DNA of 64,000 nt from Microdochium bolleyi (lineage: Eukaryota > Ascomycota > Sordariomycetes > Xylariales > Microdochiaceae), in the NCBI GenBank assembly GCA_001566295.1, contig KQ964247.1, positions 1,798,001 through 1,862,000 of the forward strand, given 5' to 3'. The notes beneath the pieces were generated by a model. The model searched no databases and was not told the DNA's origin. It worked only from the letters and a program-made list of their open reading frames with translations. The position numbers and the translations under genes are program-made. Below are positions 11,682 to 21,697 of this stretch, in pieces; the stretch's first letter is position 1, and every line of letters begins with the position of its first letter.

Positions 11682-14291
11682 TCAGGGCTTGTTCATCTCA
11701 TCCTCCGCAGCCGCAGCTGTGGCTTTGCCCTTGGCCATCTGCGTAACCAGGTCCGCAAACCTCATCCCCTGCTCCTTAACAGTGGCATTGACCTTGGCCG
11801 TCCCCTGCTGCACATCAATCTTGGCCGAGTCCAGCCTGTCAGCCAGCGACTCCCGTAGGTTCTCCGTGCTCTGCCTGCTTAGGCCGTGGGTCTTGGTGGC
11901 GATGCTCTTGCCTGCCTCGACGATCATGTGGTCGTCGTCGGCCCATTTCTCCACCTCCCTCTCCCCGACGAGTCGGGTCAGGTATGTCTTTGTCCTCTCC
12001 TTGCGCTTCTGCGAGCGGATGCGCTTGACCTCGGCCGAAAAGGCCTTGTCGTATATCGACTCAGATGGGTCTTCGAATTCAATCCCCGTTGGCGAGTCGG
12101 ACACGAACTGTTGGTTTGGCGCTTGCGGTTGAACGGCTCCACCCCCGACAAGTTCTCCTTCGTCGATGTCAGTGTACGCCCCGAGCCCCGGCGGCGGCCA
12201 GTTTGGCTGAGCTTGTCTCCGCACATCACTGTCGGCGTCGACCAGAGGCAAGGGTGCCGGGGCCCGAGGAGCGACGCCAGATGCAAGAAAAGCCCGCCGC
12301 TGCCTGACCAGCTCGGCAGCTTCTTCTGTGACTGTCTTGTTATCAGGCGTAGCCTCCCGTGGCTCAGACGTAAGTGGCAGAGGATCCGGCAGCAGATTGG
12401 AGGCCAGATTCTTGATCTTCTCCACGCCTGGCACTACTATCCTGCTGGGTATCGCAAGCGAGCTAAACGATCTCGAGTTGTTGGCTTCAGGCGTTGAAGC
12501 CTTGCTCTTGGAAATGAGGCACTTGAAGCGGTGAATTGCTCGGAGCTGCAAACTGTGTCAGCGCCACCCTTGCCAAATTCTGGCCGGTGCGATTACTTAC
12601 CACGAAGAACATATGACTCATCTTGCGAGTAAATGCATGGTTCAACTCAATCTCGTTTGGGGCGTCGATGATGGTGGCACAGTTCTCCTCCGTGCTCAGC
12701 AACGGATCGCTGCCTTCTCCGGTAACCCATGGATGATTCTGTGCAAGTCTGGTCAGTCGCTGAGACACACAAAAGCTGCCAACACCAACTCACCCTCAGT
12801 TCTGGCATGCTGATTCTTGTCTCTGGGTTCTTGTCCAGAATTCGTGAGAGAAGATCAACAAAGATGGGGTCTTCACCCGCAGGAATGGGAACCTCTTCGT
12901 TACGTATCGCTTCATACATCTCCAGGACACCTTGCTTGTTGAATGGCAGCTTGCCATAGCGGAGACAATACAGCGTCACGCCCATAGACCATATGTCTGC
13001 CGCTGTGCCAGAGACGTCTCCGTGTCTCGCCACGCACAACTCCGGGGGGAGGAATGCCGGCGAGCCTGCCGACTTCTTCGTCATCATATGGTCAGGCTTC
13101 TCAAACATCTCCGACACGCCGAAATCGACGATCTTGAGACAGTCGTCGGCCGCCAAGAGCAGATTATCGGGCTTGATGTCGCGGTGAACAACACCTTGAG
13201 CATGTACTACGTCGGAAAGGAATCAGCAGCGTGACAAGGAAAGTCGACAATCATAGAGCCGTGGCGCACTCACGATACTCTATGCCCAAGATCAAGTCCC
13301 GAAACCAGGTCCTGCACATGGCTTCACTGCACGGCTGGGCGTCCTCGTCAAGGCCGACCTTCATGATGACACCCTTGGGGCACATTTCGAGGACCATGTA
13401 CAGGGAGTCCTCCTCAGGATCGTCGAGCACCTCGATCAGGGCGACCAGGTTCGGATGGTTCAGCTTCTTCATGATTGCAGTCTCTTCGCGGATGAGGAAC
13501 AGGGCGTCCTGGGCCTCGGCCGCTTTCTGGGACTGGAACTGCCTGCGCTGTGCGAGCAAGCGACCAGGCCCGGGTCCTGTCCCGCTAGCCGTCAGATCTG
13601 GGCGTCTCAGAATGTTTGAATGTATGCGCTTCCGGAGTCGTGTCTTTGAGAACTCCTTGAGGGCCTTCAAACCCCGTTTGCGGTGGTGGTCAGCACGCTT
13701 GGTGTTCTCAGAAGTCTCTGCTGGTCGACACTCACATATTCGTTTCCAAACTGGTCGGTGGCGAGGTGGACGGCACCGTATGAGCCCCTGCCAATCTCCT
13801 GGCGGATGATATATTGGTTTACACGGTGCTGCGTGCCGTCCGTCTCGTGGGCGGTGTATTGAGTTCTGGCGTCGAGCGTTTCCTTTCATGCAAAGTCAGT
13901 GCTCTGAGTAGAATCCCAGGCCTTGGAGCACCAGGCTTCATCATTTCCTGGCTCGGCCAAAAGGAAGGAGCCCGACCTTGATCTCGCGATGTTGAGAGGG
14001 AGTGCGTTTGTGCTGCCTCAGTGGACTCTGGTACTTTGTGCCTGGGGGAGCAGACCTGGTTCCCGATCAGTATCGTCTCTATGACTGTGGGTCACTCGAG
14101 ACAAGCGGATAGAAAGCCAAGGGCGGCTTCGCTTACAAGTGAGGAGCCAGCGATGGCCGCTCCGGGCCGGGGCTCGAGGTGGCATCTGGTGTGACGGCGA
14201 TGCGGGGAGAGGGCAAGCTGTGGAAGCTCCATTGGCGGTCGGCGCTGGGCAGCGGCGGGCTGGGGGTGTCTGGAGGCACCGAGGGATCCAT
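11682..14291 (-). CDS. ssp1: CaMKK-type serine/threonine kinase (Ssp1/CmkC; Snf1-activating kinase family)
   Basis: Seven exons, 14291..14137, 14055..13977, 13882..13736, 13664..13274, 13206..12794, 12738..12601 and 12545..11682, give 728 residues. A proline-rich N-terminus leads to the kinase domain at about 102-400: glycine loop GRGSYG (109-114), Lys130 in ALKEFSK, HRD at 265-267, DFG at 285-287, SPAFLPPELC as activation segment end, and the closing HPWVTG. Between the Lys strand and helix C lies a ~40-residue basic, Gly/Pro-rich insert, the RP insert that marks CaMKK enzymes. Relatives phosphorylate AMPK/Snf1 or CaMK1-type kinases under stress or low glucose. The ~290-residue tail is mostly disordered with a coiled, basic stretch. 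Intron 2 needs an unusual GTCGGG donor, so that junction is the least sure. Divergent from BET5. Confidence 0.85.
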
Positions 14292-15229
14292 CTTGCCTCC
14301 GGAAAGATTCACGTATAATGGCTGGTATGTCGATGAGCGAGGGCTGGGCCCGGGCGGACAAGCTGGAAGCTCCCTCCAAGCTCCGAAGTGAGGACGTCAG
14401 ATCCTGGCGGGGTTCCACGGAGCTGTCGTCAGCTCACTGCTTCGGCGATGCTGAGCTTGCGAAACAGCCAGAGAGGCTTGGTGTGAGCGAGTGCCCGACA
14501 GACTTGCTGGACTTGTGGAGGAAGAAAAGAGAGATATCATGTCACAAAGGAAAGGAGTCACGACCAAGGTTGAGGGTTGGGGGCCTTTTCTATATTGGCA
14601 TCTCAGCTTGCATTCAGCCCAACCTAAACACTAACAACCCTGGGCTGTATCCAGTCTGCTTGTGCATCGCACCCACCTGCTCGGATACCGGCTCGCTTTG
14701 AGCAGTCGTCGACGGGACGACCAGTCCAATTGCTTGCCCGGCATGCAACTCCAGGAAATTTGGCATTTCAATCCAGCAGGAGCTTGCCCTGGAGCCACTA
14801 TGTATAATCCAACACTTCTTGAATCGCAGTTTCTGGTCAGAAACCCTCTCCGTCGTGCGGCTGGCAGAGACCTACCTAAGTCTAGACTTAGCGCCGGCTG
14901 GAGGCCCCTGGGGATGCGGAAAATGCCCCGCGCCTAGAGAACGTGCTTGGGAGACCCCTGGACGCACCAAATGGTACCTGGAGGCGCCAGAGGTAGGTAG
15001 AGCACGGGGGAGCTTCCAGATGTCCACACCGCAGCCCGATTGTTCCAGCAACACCACGCCAGCATCGCCAACCTCGCCAGCCTCGCCCTCCTTCCCAACA
15101 CACGGCACCCCCGAGCCACGATCCACGGGTCTCTGAGCGACAGCCTCTCCGGCATCTACGGTCCCTTCGGCTACGTATCCTCCCCACCTCGCACCAACGC
15201 CAGCGACGACGCCGCGGCCGCTGCCCAGC
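14292..15229. promoter_or_regulatory. Divergent intergenic region, kinase / BET5
   Basis: About 940 bp between divergent starts. It contains a perfect 14-bp palindrome, TAAGTCTAGACTTA, at 14877-14890. No ORF with recognisable features. Confidence 0.4.
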
Positions 15230-15791
15230 ATGCCTATCCAGATCTACTCCTTCTATATCTTCGATCGCCACACAGAGTGCGTCTACAGCAAGCTCTGGGT
15301 TGGCCAGCAAGCTTCCTCCGGGCCAGGTGTGCCCTCGCTGGGCGCAGCTGGGCCTGCTGCCGCGCCCACAGCCGCCCAGCGCAACCGCGCCTCCGACGAC
15401 GCCAAGCTCATCTTCGGCACCGTCTTCAGCTTGCGAAACATGGCCCGCAAGCTCGGCGGCGACGACGACGCCTTCATCTGCTACCGCACCGCAAACTACA
15501 AGCTCCACTACTACGAGACCCCCACGAACCTCCGTTTTGTCCTCCTCACAGAGCCCGGCGCGCTCAGCATGCGCAACGTCCTTCACCAGATCTACATCAA
15601 CCTCTGGGTCGAGTATGGTAAGTCGGCGTAGCCTGTAAAAAAGCCAGCCTGGGCCTTCTTTTGCTAAGTTTCACTTGTGCGGAATAGTCGTCAAGAATCC
15701 CCTGTCCCCCGTCGAGCACAAGGGCGGCGTCGGCGTACGGAACGAGCTGTTCGAGCTTGGCCTGGACAAGTTCATAAGCGGGATGATGTGA
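15230..15791 (+). CDS. BET5: TRAPP complex subunit Bet5 (TRAPPC1)
   Basis: Exons 15230..15617 and 15688..15791 (GTAAGT donor, TAG acceptor, phase 1) give 163 residues. Bet5 is a longin-fold core subunit shared by TRAPP complexes, which act as exchange factors for Ypt1/Rab1 in ER-Golgi traffic and, as TRAPPIII, in autophagy. The start MPIQIYSFYIFDRHTECVY matches the first longin strands, followed by a low-complexity Ala/Gly/Pro loop (about 26-50). Then come KLIFGTVFSLRNMARKLG, the conserved YRTANYKLHYYETPTNLRFV and the closing VRNELFELGLDKFI helix. Length is normal for fungal Bet5. Confidence 0.92.
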
Positions 15792-17026
15792 TGGAGACCA
15801 AACGACAGCAATTCCTCCGCGACGGCACATATTTGTGGGAATGGCGGCGAGATTCCCCACAGGCACAGCTTTCGACGACAGGGTCGGCCATAGTCGTAAG
15901 GCTCTCGCCTCGGCGCTTGCAGCATCGAAGGACGTCACTATATAAAGCCCTCTGCCGGTCTTGACACATATATAGGACGCACAAGACATGGAGCACGTGG
16001 CTCTCAAAGAACTTCTGACGCAGCGGTTCTCACAAGCTCGCTGTGCGGCTCGAACAAGCCATTCTTCGCGAAACTCGACGGAACGGGACATCAGCGCTCG
16101 CATACTACCGCGCCAAATACCCCAGCCAAGCGACTACTAAATCACAACGAGGCTGTTCCGAGCCGCAACAAATATTACAGTGGCCATCAGGCACACGGCA
16201 TGAAGGGTTCACCCGGTCCACGGTCAGTTGCTGAGCTACGGGCGGATGACGATCGGGATGCATATGACGCCGCGATACTCCTGTGAGCGTTCACGTCCGT
16301 TAGGGGCAAACGAAGCGTCATTCGAGATGACTTGCACTGCACGAGCTAGTAAACCTGCAAGAATGCCGAAGGATGAACTGCGGCTGGGCAAAGCACAGAT
16401 ACGCACGATGCCGAAATCCAGACTCCTGGCGAATCAGTCTTACTGAGGAATGCCGGAAGAGAGGGCATCTGATATATAAGACTTGGATGCTCTACCCGAC
16501 CAGGCTCCCATCTCCAAGCTGGAGATCATGTAGTGAGGGCGATATGACAACCCAAACCATAAACATGATTCGGACCTCCTGTGATGGGTTTTTCAAATTC
16601 CCGCCAGGCACATATCTGTGTCTGACTCTGCTCTCGCTACGCTGTGAACACGCAGATCTTCTTGGCATGGCAGTGTCAGAGAGACGTTCCAAATTCTCAT
16701 CACCAACAATGGTCTTTGTCCAGTGCTGGTTCGATTTTTATTCTCTTGTCCGTCTGGAATCACTCTCCTTTATATCGTCCCACTATGCTATTCGTAATAC
16801 ATTGGGCAAGGGAAGAAGAGTATCAAAACCAATACAAGCACCTCCCTGGCTACTAGCAAATAATTTACAGGCGCTCCCGAATCCCACCCTCTATCCAGGG
16901 AAACACCAAATCTTTGTGTTTTATGTGTTTACATGGTACATTTGTATTCCCGCCCGCGCGCCTCGGATGGTAGAATTAGGAATGGAAACAAATGGGGGTT
17001 TAGAGTCGCCCCGACAGTTCTGATTC
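15792..17026. other. Convergent intergenic region, BET5 / PEX3
   Basis: About 1.2 kb between convergent stops, somewhat richer in AT than the neighbouring genes. The longest open frame (16373-17023, plus) has no recognisable features. Nothing else is seen. Confidence 0.35.
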
Positions 17027-18944
17027 TCACCTCTTCGCCGACGCCTCGGCCTTTTCCCACGCGCTCTCAAACGACGAGGCCGCCAGGGCCGGGTGCTCGA
17101 CCATGACGATACTCTCCTCAATGCCGCTGGAACTAGCAGTAGCAGCACCCGCTGCTGTAGAGTTGGGCGCGGGCGCCGCACTGAAGCTCCTCTCGTCGGC
17201 ACCCTCGCTCTCGCCGGCAGCAATCTCGTTCTCCCAGTTGCTGCTGTACACCACGGCCGCGAACGCCTCGAGGTCGCGCACCGACTCCATGGCCTGCAGG
17301 TACTCGTTGGACGCGGCGGGCATCCCGCTGCCGATGCTGTGCGCCTGGCGCGTCAGGACAGAGAGGATCTTGGGCAGCAGCACGACGGTGCTGCTGCTCT
17401 GCAGCTGGAACTCGGGGATCATGGGCGTCGGGCCGCTCTCGGCAAAGGCGCCGGGCAGGACCTTCTCGTGGAGCAGCACGGAGAAGGCCGCGTCCAGGAG
17501 CAGGCCGAGGACGTGGTGGAACGAGGGGGACTCGATGAGGTCGGAGGTCTCGTCGACGATGCGGCGCAGCGGCGCCGAGGGGGATGCTGGTGGTGAGGAT
17601 GACCGGGGCGAGCCTGTCTGGGTGTCTGCGGTCGCGCTATCGCCGAGGACGCCCGACTCGCGCAGGACATAGTCTTCGAGGGTCTGAGGGGGCAGCAGGA
17701 ACCGCAGCCAGCGAGAGCCAGGGTTTCTGTCACCGAAGCTGGGTCCTCCCTCAATCTTCTTGCGCACCTCGATCGTGAGCTGGGCAAAGTTGTCGAAGCT
17801 GAGGAGATCGCGCGGGCTGAGGTGGCCAAAGACCTCCTTGACGGCTTCTTCCACGCGCTCGCGAATGTCGATATAGCCCCGGTTGAGGAGCCACCAGCTG
17901 AACGTCAGGTACTTGCGGTTCACTTCGAAGTCGCTGCCGTATACTTGCTCGACATTGTCGTCGTCATTGTTCTCGAGGCTGATGGTCGAGTGGCTAGGGC
18001 CCGTAGCGAGCGAGACGACGCTGGACAGATAGCTCCGACGACCGAGAAGGTTCAGCTGGAGTCTCGTGAGCATTGTAAGTAATGCCAATGTGTAGATCAG
18101 AGTAAAGGCACGTGTTATAGCTGGTACAGGTTTCTTTGGTTAGCCAAAGTGTTGCAATGCTTCCGATTCGATCCGGAGCATGGTTGTACATACAGCTGAT
18201 AGTCAGATCGTCCCACAGCTGTCTCTTGGACTTCTTCTTCTGAGATGAAGGAGGAGCCAGAGTCGCAGCAGAGGGGGTTGGAGCCGGAGCGGCCGCGGCA
18301 GCTGGAACTGCAGTAGGTGCAGGCGCAGTAGACGGCGGAGTTCCGCGTAGCGGAAGTCTCGCCGCGACGAAGGTTCCGTCTTGATCTCTGTCGTTTTCCG
18401 CCCCGATTGTAGATCCTGGTATCGATGTCACACTGGCATGTATCATGCTCTCGCTCTGGCCACTGAAGTTGCTCCGGCTCTCGTCTTCGGTCATGGTTGT
18501 GTCGGCGATGCTGGGCGGGGCGCCGGACGGATCGCCGCTACGCGGACCCTTAGCGCCCTTCATCTGCTGTATCTCCAGTGTGATCTTCTCGGTATTCATG
18601 CTCTCGAGGATATTGGCGGTCGCTGTGGGTAACAGGGCCAGGACTGTGAATGTGCAGTCTTCCTGGTTTTGCTCGAAGCGGCGGCGCAAGCTGTAGGCGT
18701 GCCTATTGTTAGCTGGCCGTCATGGTACTTGGATGGAAGCGACAAGGCTGCTGGCGAAGAGTGTTGAACGGAGGGGTTCGGCCTACTTTTCCTTGGCTAT
18801 CCGATCGCTGCTCATGCGCTCGCGGGCATCATTGATCTTGCCGAGGACATATTGGGTCGCGACGTAGCCAGCGCCGATGACGCCGGCTCCGATGGCGATG
18901 GGCGTCCGGTTGCGCCGCAGCCATTGTCGTGTCGCCGTCAACAT
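17027..18944 (-). CDS. PEX3: Peroxisomal biogenesis factor Pex3
   Basis: Exons 18944..18787, 18690..18194 and 18120..17027 give 582 residues. Pex3 is the peroxisomal membrane anchor that docks Pex19 carrying newly made membrane proteins. Seen: a basic N-terminus (RQWLRRNRTP) followed by a single hydrophobic segment (IAIGAGVIGAGYVATQYVLG), the classic Pex3 targeting and membrane anchor. The conserved AKENLRRRFEQNQEDCTFTV block spans the first junction, which fixed the acceptor at 18691. Later blocks are WDDLTIS/ITRAFTLIYTLALLTMLTRLQLNLLGRRSY and YLTFSWWLLNRGY. Two low-complexity loops (Pro/Ala near 180-205; Ser/Pro near 375-390) are longer than in yeast. Divergent from ATG101 over 702 bp, so the two may share a promoter. 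Confidence 0.92.
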
Positions 18945-19646
18945 GGCGATTGATGTGGATGACGCGGCGGCTGGGACGCTTGCGTGGAGGAGAAGCTGGT
19001 AGGTGGCGACACTGGGAAAGTTGTGGTTGGGAGGGCACTATGGTGCTGTCGCGCCGAGGCTGTCGGCAACTACAGCAGTCCGATGCAGTCTACACTGCTT
19101 CTGTGGGGTCTTGTTGGTGCCTCGAAAGGTGTTCCTCGGTGAATGGGCTGGCAACAGGACTGGAGATGCCCAGCCTAGCCTTGTAGTCTGGAGTGGACAG
19201 GAGCTCGAGCTCGGCGCGCGTCGGACCCCGGGGCTGGCGTTGTAGCCTCGGCCCCGGCAGGGCCCTTTGGGCAGGGGGGGGCTGCACCGGTGCCCTGGGC
19301 ACTCTAATTGCCGGGCATGGATGACATAAGGACGACTCCCTCCAGACACTGCTTTAAGTGCTTTAAGTGTCTCCCAGGTAGGCCAGCGCCAACTACTCAC
19401 GTATGAGCATCAATCACATGCGCCAGCGCAGTGGTCCCACCTCCGCAGTCACTGGGCCCCTGCTTGTGGTCCCAGACTGGGCGAGCTCCAGTAGCCTTAT
19501 CATCACTGTTGAGGGGCTGTGACCAGCGCTGCCTACGACGTCAACTGACCCCAACCATCCATCATGGCATGAACACAACCAAGCTCCCTCACGATGCCGG
19601 ACCGCTCCCAGCCCCCCGTCCACAACCCTAAACCACAAAGATAGCC
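18945..19646. promoter_or_regulatory. Bidirectional promoter PEX3 / ATG101 with two CCTCGG-type sites
   Basis: 702 bp between divergent starts. It contains CCGAGG at 19054-19059 and CCTCGG at 19246-19251, the hexamer recognised by FarA/FarB fatty-acid-responsive regulators in filamentous ascomycetes. Sites are read directly; function is inferred. Confidence 0.45.
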
Positions 19647-20529
19647 ATGGAGCAGCAGGTGCCGCAGGAGTTTATCCTCGAGGCCTTTGCAGACCCGTCC
19701 TCCGTCCGGGACGTCGTCAGAGGTACGTCAAACCCCGTCATGCTCACGCACTTCGGCCACCCGTCCTCCGCGGGGCACGCAAATGTCCAGCAACTAACAC
19801 GTTGCCACGGCCGCCCTTCTTCCCGCAGGCATCCTCCACACAATCTTCTTCCACCGCTTCTTCCCCTCGCTGAGCCCAAACTCGCGCGAGGTGCTCGACC
19901 TCTCGCTGCCCTACGTCGAGGATGCCGAGCTCGACACCATGATCGAGAAGCGCGCCGGCGAGCTCTCGCGGGACCTCGACGCCACGCGCACAACCCCTTC
20001 CTCGTCTGCAGCAACATCATCCTCCTCGCGCCCGGGTAGCAGTGGCCACCACCAGCGTACACAGACACACCCCGCGGGCTCCAGCGCCGCGCCCTCGTCA
20101 ACAGCAATGGGGAAACCCCCTTCCGACAACAGCAGCGGCGGTGGCTCCACAGCGACGGGGACAACAGCAACGGGCACGTCGGCGCCCTCCAGCAGCAACG
20201 GCGGCCGCGGAACCATGTCCGTGTCCTTCTTCGAGAAGAAGCGGCGGAAGGCGTGGTACATGCGCGCCGCGGGCGACGAGGAGGTCTGCTGGGAGCGCTG
20301 GACGATCAAAGTGACCGTCGCGGAGCCGCGGACCGACGGGGAGCGCGCCAAGGTGCGGCGCGCCATGGAGCACACGCTGCTCGCGGCCGTCATGAAGATC
20401 GTCACCTGCGTCAACACGCACAGGGACCACATCCCGCCCATCACCACCTCCGAGGCGAACCCTTTCCCGTATCAGATCACCGTGAACCAGAAGGACGCCG
20501 GGTGGGCCACGAGGATGGGGATCTACTGA
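19647..20529 (+). CDS. ATG101: Autophagy initiation factor Atg101
   Basis: Exons 19647..19722 and 19829..20529 (GTACGT donor, GCAG acceptor, phase 1) give 258 residues. Atg101 is a HORMA-fold protein that pairs with Atg13 in the Atg1 initiation complex of fungi that lack the yeast Atg29/Atg31 arrangement. Family marks: EFILEAFADPSSVRDVVRGILHTIFFHRFF at the N-terminus, PNSREVLDLSLPYV, and after a long Ser/Thr/Gly-rich insertion (about 80-145) the conserved WYMRAAGDEEVCWERWTIKV. Near the end are the ITTSEANPFPYQI block and a GWATRMGIY terminus. The disordered insertion is longer than in animal orthologues. The start is the first ATG of the conserved frame, close after the putative leader. Confidence 0.93.
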
Positions 20530-21697
20530 TGTTGACATTGTGCACGTGGGAAGGGATTGTTACCAAGTAGGAGCATCCAGCTGGGGTTGAGATGATTTTC
20601 TGGCGTTTCCGGTGTGCCGAATCATCAAGTACCTGTGCAGTCGCGAGGGGCGACGGGGGAGGGTGGCATTGTTGCCGGATATGGCACATTCCAGACGATA
20701 TCGAAGCAGTACTACATAGAGTTCCGAGAGAACTGTCCCGCTACAGACCAACTCGAGATACAGCACAATTTAGACATGCAACGATGAGTGCATTGGCTGC
20801 CACCTTTGCCGTGAGCGACCGCTCAAATCTGCTAGAACCGTCCATGCGCACAAGCTGTGTGGCACTGGATTGATGAAAAGCAACATATCTTTCTCCCAAA
20901 GTGATTACCTCGCATGCTGCAACACGTACACACAACCCATCACCTTTGCGGTGAGAGAATCCATGCCACTGCTGGTTCTGGGGTGAGGCTCAAGAATTTG
21001 GGGATAACTCAGGCTCTCAAGGTTCAAGACAAGGTATATAAGGCCAAGCAAACAGTTGAGTCAATAGCTTTGCTGTAAATTCAAATTGTTATGGTGCTAC
21101 CGTGGAAAACAATTGGCCACCCACCATCCCGTAGGATTAAACTCCGTGTCCTGTCCTGGGCTTGCCAAATGCTGAGATTCATGCTCAAACAACAATATCA
21201 TCGCGAGTGCGCCTTTCCCGATCAGTACGGCTTACATGTGTCCGTTGCAGAAACCAAGACCGAAAGCCAAAATGCTAGAAGGAAAACAAGAAAATCGAAA
21301 ACTCCCCAGCGGACTCGTTTGGAACGCTGTAGACCATCTCAATGCGAGTATGGCAATATGATATTAGCAACAGTCCAAGCGCGCCGTTGTCCACCTCGGA
21401 GGCCAATGTGCAAGAGGAGCACAAAGGGTTTTATCCGAAGCACATTGCTGCGTTGCAATGCGCAAGAATAGACAAGAAAGCCGTGAGGCATAGATCAGGT
21501 GATATCTTGTGTGTATGTCCATGAGTTTCATAGTTCATGGTTGCTCATTTCTGGACCGCTTTGTTGCCCATGTTGTCGTGACTCGTGTCGTGCATCAGGT
21601 GTAAAAGTATGTATGAGGTAATGGTTGATGAAGTCCAACGTCGAGGGACGTGGGTTAAGCATCAGAATGGACTGCAAACTTGTCCGGGCTCCGCCCT
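20530..21697. other. Convergent intergenic region, ATG101 / forkhead gene
   Basis: About 1.2 kb between convergent stops, lower in GC than the genes. Short open frames only; nothing else is seen. Confidence 0.35.
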
